64,000 nt of DNA from Symmetrospora coprosmae (Eukaryota > Basidiomycota > Cystobasidiomycetes > Symmetrosporaceae). The notes beneath the pieces were generated by a model. The model was given only the letters and a program-made list of their open reading frames with translations. It did not search any database and was not told the DNA's origin. How positions within the stretch are numbered: position 1 is the first letter of the stretch; every line of letters begins with the position of its first letter. Shown here in pieces: positions 58,970-64,000 of this stretch. Location: contig VUYT01000042.1 of NCBI GenBank assembly GCA_008802785.1, positions 50,359-114,358 of the forward strand, given 5' to 3'. The position numbers and the translations under genes were made by a program.

Positions 58970-61683
58970 ATGTCCGAGGCCACCTCGAGCACGCTGGCGG
59001 CAGCTTCGACACAGGCAAGCGGAGCTCAAGCGACCGACAGCGCGTCTGTCTCTACTCACGGGCCGTCTCATCCCGGAGAAACAGCCGCTACAGGCGAGCT
59101 CGAGGCAGGCAGAGCCTCGAACGCACGGGATGAACCCATTCCAGCCAGGCCGACAGGCGCGCGCCAGGTCGCAAGCGATCCGACCAGTGTCTCCACGCTC
59201 TCGCGTACAAGGTCCCGCTCTGCGGCGCTCCTGACCTCTCTCCTCACGGGCAGTCCTTCCGTGGCCACCTCATCATCTACCTCCATCAGCTCGGTAACCC
59301 CATGCGTGCCCACTTTCGCTCAAGGCGGACCCGATTCTCCCTCGCCAATCACACGGCGGCAGAGCCATGCAAGTACAGACGAGAGCGGCCAGGTGGTCAA
59401 GGACGCCGGTTGGCGAATGCCCACCTGGGGTAGCCCGATGAGGAAAGAAAACAAGTGCGCCGCCAAGGGCGTTGAGCGGTCTACAGCGAGTCAATCGGAT
59501 GATCTTGGTCTCGCTCTGGGGCTCAGAGTGGACAAGGCGTCCCCCCGACGATCGGAAGACGGCGAAAACGCCAATGCCTTTATCGACGAAGGCATCAGCA
59601 TGGCAGAGGTGCCGGGCCGAGTCGGTAGGACCTGGTTGATCTGGTTCAGTGCAAAAGCTGTTTCTCTGTGCTAACACCGCTTCCTTTCCCGCGGTCAGAC
59701 TTCCTCACATCGCTTCCGCTAGAAATCAGTCTCTACGTTCTCCTTTTTGCGGACGTTCGGTCCCTTTGCCGCGCCTTACAGGTCTCGAAGAACTGGCTGG
59801 CAATTTGCTCCGGTAAGTAGATTTCATGTCCCTCGTCTATCGATCGCGGCCTGAGCTCGGCCGCCTGCAGACGCGACGCTCTGGCGGGAGCATTTCTACC
59901 GCAACCCTGGCTGGCGCATCAGACCCGACTATCTCGATCAGGCCCGCAAGCCCGGTATTGATTCATCGTCCCTGTCGTTCAGCACGCCAACTCGCACCAA
60001 GAGGAGCGCAACTGCGGTGGGAGACAGCAGCATCGCTTCGCGTATTGGACGACGCATTGGCGACCTGGTCAACGGAGTCGGCTACCTCACCCTCTACAAC
60101 CGGTCGCCGGATGGCCGGGGCAGGACGTTGTCAACTTCGACAGTAGCTGAAGCTGTGCAAGCTTCCCCAATTGCCCATCGGACTCGCTCCAGCACGTCTG
60201 CGAGCCAGGCTGCCCCCCACGCCCACGAATCACACGGTATCTCGCAGCCCCAGCGACAGCTCGCCGGGTTGCCGGCTGCCACCCGATCTCGCAATAACAC
60301 AACCGCAAGTGTGGACGATACTTTCTCTCGCACGCCTGGAAGGAACAGAAGTGCTAGCACCGGCACGATGTCGCCATTCCACGAAGTGACCACGCCGCTG
60401 GCCGAGGAGGAGCAAGGCCTCGTATCGGCTATTGACTGGAAGAACCTCTACCGTGACCGATCCGAACTCGAGCGCAGGTGGGGCGCTGCCGAGTTCTGCA
60501 CGAAGACTTTGAAAGGGCACGAGGTGAGGAACAGGCTGCGATGGTTTGGCTTGGATTGGCACGGGCTGATCTGATCGACACCGCTTCCACCAGGACTCTG
60601 TCTATTGCGTCTGCCTGCATGATGACGTACTGCTGTCGGGCTCGGTGAGTGTCCATGATGTCCCTGGCCGGCAACGTGAGAGAGTCTTACACCCTCTCCC
60701 CTTCCAGCGCGACAAGACGATCAAGGTGTGGAACAGCAGAACAGGCGATCTTCAGCGAACAATCACCGCACACAACGCTAGTGTCCTGGCCATTCAGTAT
60801 GAGTGAGTGTCATCGCCGATTGCCGACCTAGGTATGGCAGATCATGCTCAGATAGGCCGTCAACATTGCAGCGGAACGACCATGGTGACCGGCGCATCCA
60901 ACGGCGAGCTGTTCATCTGGGACATCGCCCAGTGGATTGTCAGCAGTACCCTGACTGGCCACACAGCAGGAGTCCTGGATGTCCAGATGAATGAAGCGTG
61001 GATTGCCTCCTGCTCGAAGGACACTTCCGTCCGGCTCTGGAAGAGAAGCACGACCGATCCTTACCGAGTCTTGCAGGGTCACCGCGGCCCGGTGAACGCC
61101 ATTCAGCTCTGGCAGAATACCATCGTCAGCGCAAGCGGAGACGCCATCGCCAAGCTTTGGGACATCGAGACTGGCCAGGTTCTTCGAGTATTCAACGGGC
61201 ATGAGCGGGGCCTGGCGTGTGTCCAGTACAACGGCGAGGTCCTGATGACGGGCTCCAATGATCAAACGATCCGAGTTTGGGATCCCTCCACCGGACAGTG
61301 CACGAAGATACTGAAAGGGCACAAAGATCTGGTCCGCACTCTCGCCTACGATCCGCTGCGCAAGCGACTTTTCAGCGGCAGCTATGACAAGTCGTGAGTG
61401 CTGGATGTAGCTGAACTGCTAAGCCTTGCTGACTCCGGACAACTCCGCAGCACACGACTCTGGGACCTGGAGTCAGGCAACCTACAGATTACCCTCACCA
61501 CAAGTCACAAGAGGTGAGGCTCTCCCGCATCGCGCATAGCTACACCAGCTGATCCTTGCGTCCGACTACAGTCTCGTCTTTGACGTTAATCTGGATGTCT
61601 CGCGCGCGGTCAGCTGCTCGCATGACAAGCGCCTCGTCATCATCGACTTCGGAGAAGGGCTGGATGCACAGCGCTTCCTGTGA
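58970..61683 (+). CDS. F-box/WD40 protein (SCF ubiquitin-ligase substrate receptor type)
   Basis: Architecture of Cdc4/Met30/beta-TrCP-like receptors. ATG 58970 opens a Ser/Thr-rich region of about 230 residues (SRTRSRSAALLTSLLTGSPS). The F-box is DFLTSLPLEISLYVLLFADV with SLCRALQVSKNWLAIC and then ATLWREHFYRNPGW. A second low-complexity stretch follows. The linker IDWKNLYRDRSELERRWGAA leads to a WD40 propeller: TLKGHEDSVYCVCLHDDVLL, SGSRDKTIKVWNSRTGDL, TGHTAGVLDVQMNEAWIASC, LQGHRGPVNAIQLWQNTIVS, FNGHERGLACVQYNGEVLMT, LKGHKDLVRTLAYDPL and SGSYDKSTRLWDLESGNL. It ends DAQRFL, TGA at 61681-61683. About seven blades are visible. The substrate is unknown, and assignment to Met30, Cdc4 or Pof types is not possible from the motifs alone. 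Confidence 0.9.
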
Positions 61684-61745
61684 AGGCACTGTCCGTCACC
61701 GATCGTAGTTGTCATCATCTATCTTCTGTTACCTACCTTATCCCG

Positions 61746-61765
61746 GCAATGCCGTGCAATGCCGT
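61746..61765. repeat. 10-bp tandem duplication
   Basis: GCAATGCCGT occurs twice in direct succession, in the 212-nt gap between the F-box/WD40 stop and the SEC9 start. No function is evident. Confidence 0.85.
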
Positions 61766-61895
61766 GTTTGTCAGCCCATCCTTGCCCATCTGCGCTGTGA
61801 GCCAAAGAAGGGCCATCTCCGCATCCCGGACCCTTTGAGCGCCACCTCGCCTCTTTGCTCTGCTCGCACTCAACGACCACAGAACAGCCGATATC

Positions 61896-63363
61896 ATGGG
61901 GCTGTTCAGCAAGAAGGAAAAGAGCGTCATCCCAGAAGTGGGCAAGCCAGAGTACGGCCGACAGAACAGCAGCGCTTCGACGTCAAAGGGCAAGGTCGAC
62001 CCGCTCGAGCAGCCGGTTCAGGAGAGGCGATACGGACGGGAAGCGCCAAAGTACAATCCGGCTCCAGCTACAGCAGGAGGATATGGCAACTACGGCAACT
62101 ATGGTCAGCCTTCGGGCTCCTCCTCTGCTCAGTCTCAGCAGCCAGGATATGGATCCTATCAGCAGGGCGGGCCCGCCGCCATGGGACAGCAGGGTGGCGG
62201 TGGAGGAGGGGGCTACGGCGCTTATCAGCGAGACTCCAGCCGGGATCAGCTATTCCAGGGCGCTAGAGCACCTTCATCTCGCACCGGCGCAGGGTTTGAT
62301 CAGTATGCGGGCGCGGCCAGTGGTAGCGACAGCAGGGCAGGGGCAGGCGGAGCCCGCGAGAGCAGGCCGGACTATGCCGACGGCGCCGACGAAGAGAACG
62401 GAGAGCAGCAGGAGCAGGCTACCGAAGAGGATGATGAGGTGTAAGTATCACTGCGCTTTCGCATGACGTGCGGCTCTCCGAAGCGCGTAGCTGACGCTGC
62501 GGCAATACTCGCGCTCGCACAGAGAGGCCATCAAGCAACAGATCCGCTTTACCAAGCAGGAATCGCTTGCTACTACCCGCAATGCCATCCGCACCGCGCG
62601 AGAGACTGAAGAGACGGCTAGCAATACGCTAGGCAAGCTGGGAGAGCAGACGGGTGAGGTTGCGCAAAGGGAATCCCAGGCGCGTCGAGGCAGGTGGTAC
62701 AGTTCGCTGATCTTACATTTACGCATTGATACTTCTCCACACCAGACCGTATCGCCAACACCGAGCTTGCTCTTGACAAGGCAAAGGGCTACAACTCGCG
62801 TGCTGCCGATGGTGCCAAAGATATCCGCCGCCTGAACCAGTCCATCTTCAGGTGCATTCGGCCTTGACTGTCTAGCCGGCCAAGACGTGATACGGTGCTG
62901 ACATTCCTCGCTGGCGACACACAGACCCACGTTCCAGTTTAACAAGCAGGCGAAGCGAGACGCTGAGGACGCCCGCATCCTATCCCGCCACCTGGAGGAG
63001 AAGAACGATCGAGAGGACGCTCGAGCTGCGGCCTCGGCATCTCGACAGAGGGTCGAGCAAGGCTTCAGAGAGGCGGAGCGTAGCGGCAAGCGTCGCGAGG
63101 AAGCTCCGAAAGGCCGCGCCAAGTGGGAGCAGGGCGGACGCTATCAGTTCGAGGCGACCAACTCCGACGACGAGCTCGAGCAAGAATTGGATGAGAACCT
63201 GGATGAGATAGCTGCCATCACCGGACGACTGAAGATATTGGCCACCACTGCTGGACAGGAAATCGACGCACAGAACAAGCACCTCGACAAGATTGGCAAC
63301 AAGGTAGACACGCTCGATGATAAGATTATCATGAACACGAACTACCTGAAGCGGAGTAAGTAA
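61896..63363 (+). CDS. SEC9: SNAP-25-like t-SNARE Sec9
   Basis: The Qbc-SNARE of exocytosis, pairing with Sso syntaxins and Snc synaptobrevin at the plasma membrane. ATG 61896 opens MGLFSKKEKSVIPEVGKPEY and a long Gly/Gln/Tyr/Ser-rich region (GNYGNYGQPSGSSSAQSQQ, GGGGGGGYGAYQRD). The first SNARE helix is AIKQQIRFTKQESLATTRNA, RTARETEETASNTLGKLGEQ and TDRIANTELALDKAKGYNS, with the zero-layer Gln in GEQTDRI. The second is ELEQELDENLDEIAAITGRL, KILATTAGQEIDAQNKHLDK and IGNKVDTLDDKIIMNTNYLK, with its Gln in GQEIDAQ. The stop is TAA at 63361-63363. No cysteine-rich palmitoylation linker is present, as in yeast Sec9. The last two introns are at 62694-62747 and about 62850-62924. Confidence 0.93.
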
Positions 63364-64000
63364 ACAGACTAGTAGCCGCTATGTGTCGCCCCTTCGCTGA
63401 CATATGCCGTTTTCTCGATCGCACAGTCAAATAAAGCGCTTCCTTCTTGCCAGAACGGCCCTCCTACCTCCTGCGCGGTTCGAAAGTCCTTGTACCGTCT
63501 CTTTGCCAGCCAGCCGTGCCCTACTTGTATCCTTCTCCAGACTACTGCTGCTCGCTACTGACCAAGGTATTTCTTCATGGCTGTCGGCTCGCTCGTCGGA
63601 GGCCACAGTCGAGCATGAGCACTGACGGTCTCGAAAACGCTTTCACCCTGTAACGCCCGACCCATCTCCTTCCTATGCCTCCTCTCCGATCACGGAACCA
63701 GCCGTCACAGGCGTTGCCTCCAGTATTTAACCGCCCTTTATGCCATGCGGAGAAGCCCTGGTGTGCAGAGGGGCGCTCAATCCCATTCAGGGCCGCAATC
63801 TCAAGGAAAGTCAGAACCACACTTACCCTGCTTTCAGTGCATGCCCGGTTCCCTCGTAGGCGAACCGATGTCCCGCGGAGCACACCTCTGGTTGAACAGC
63901 CCGTGATGTGAGCGGAAGCGAGGTTTCGAAGTTCGAGCTAGGTTCGAAGTCGAGCTTCGAAGTTCGAGATTACTTCGAAGTGAGTGGTGGAGGTTCGAGG
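63364..64000. other. Right-end intergenic region
   Basis: 637 nt after SEC9. Open frames of 70-100 codons lie on both strands without domains. The last 80 nt form the tandem repeat listed separately. Whether a gene begins beyond the window cannot be seen. Confidence 0.5.
63925..64000. repeat. 31-bp tandem repeat with TTCGAA palindromes, cut by window end
   Basis: TTCGAA hexamers start at 63925, 63943, 63956 and 63974, spaced 18, 13 and 18 nt. The two 31-nt units (63925-63955 and 63956-63986) share their first 13 bases TTCGAAGTTCGAG and the eight bases TTCGAAGT at unit positions 19-26. GGTTCGAGG at the window end may open a third, weaker unit. Confidence 0.75.

Noticed and set aside
63943-63960. 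GGTTCGAAGTC resembling a tRNA B box
   Set aside because: No matching A box or cloverleaf around it; the motif is part of the 31-bp repeat.

Overview
The window is nuclear DNA of a fungus, most likely a basidiomycete. The genes are dense and GC-rich, and nearly all are cut by short GT-AG introns, mostly 45-100 nt, with a CTGAC-like branch site. Several families point to fungi: PNS1, a SUR1-type inositol-phosphoceramide mannosyltransferase, a medusa-type regulator, and a PsiMP glycosidase/pseudouridine kinase fusion. The class is not certain; Ustilaginomycotina is a guess from gene style. I see no rRNA, tRNA, transposon, CRISPR array or virus-derived gene. All gene names come from motifs and family knowledge; no database was searched.

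Layout. 1-4852 (+): DExH RNA helicase, cut by the window start, with an unusual repeated W-rich tail. 5036-7229 (-): PNS1-like transporter. 8575-10783 (+): two tandem small paralogues with matching exon plans and paired ACGCGT boxes. 11204-12925 (+): ferrochelatase. 13043-14570 (-): mitochondrial carrier. 15048-16885 (-): CK2 alpha, divergent from 17249-22320 (+): nucleoporin Nup155/170. 22986-25163 (+): MIPC synthase. 25467-27142 (-): F-box-like protein. 27751-28590 (+): BTB protein. 29452-32009 (+): dual-specificity-type phosphatase. 32607-33782 (+): PPAT (CAB4). 33956-34923 (-): TMA20/MCT-1. 36035-39231 (+): medusa-type regulator. 39930-42005 (+): two complex I accessory subunits. 42333-45325 (+): pseudouridine-degrading fusion enzyme. 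45689-47197 (-): Stm1/SERBP1-like. 48421-50203 (+): thiolase. 50335-53909 (-): PRP2. 54105-58472 (-): NRDE2. 58970-61683 (+): F-box/WD40. 61896-63363 (+): SEC9. The last 80 nt enter a short tandem repeat.

Most of this is ordinary housekeeping chromosome. Some themes recur. RNA biology: the WG-tailed helicase, NRDE2, PRP2, Stm1 and Tma20. Mitochondrial metabolism: ferrochelatase, carrier, two complex I subunits, and a thiolase with both a presequence and a peroxisomal tail. Very small exons of 8-26 nt occur in several genes, so automatic gene models here are likely to contain errors.

The least explained parts are the two-part W/ERR module repeated in the helicase tail, and the tandem small-gene pair with its shared promoter signature.
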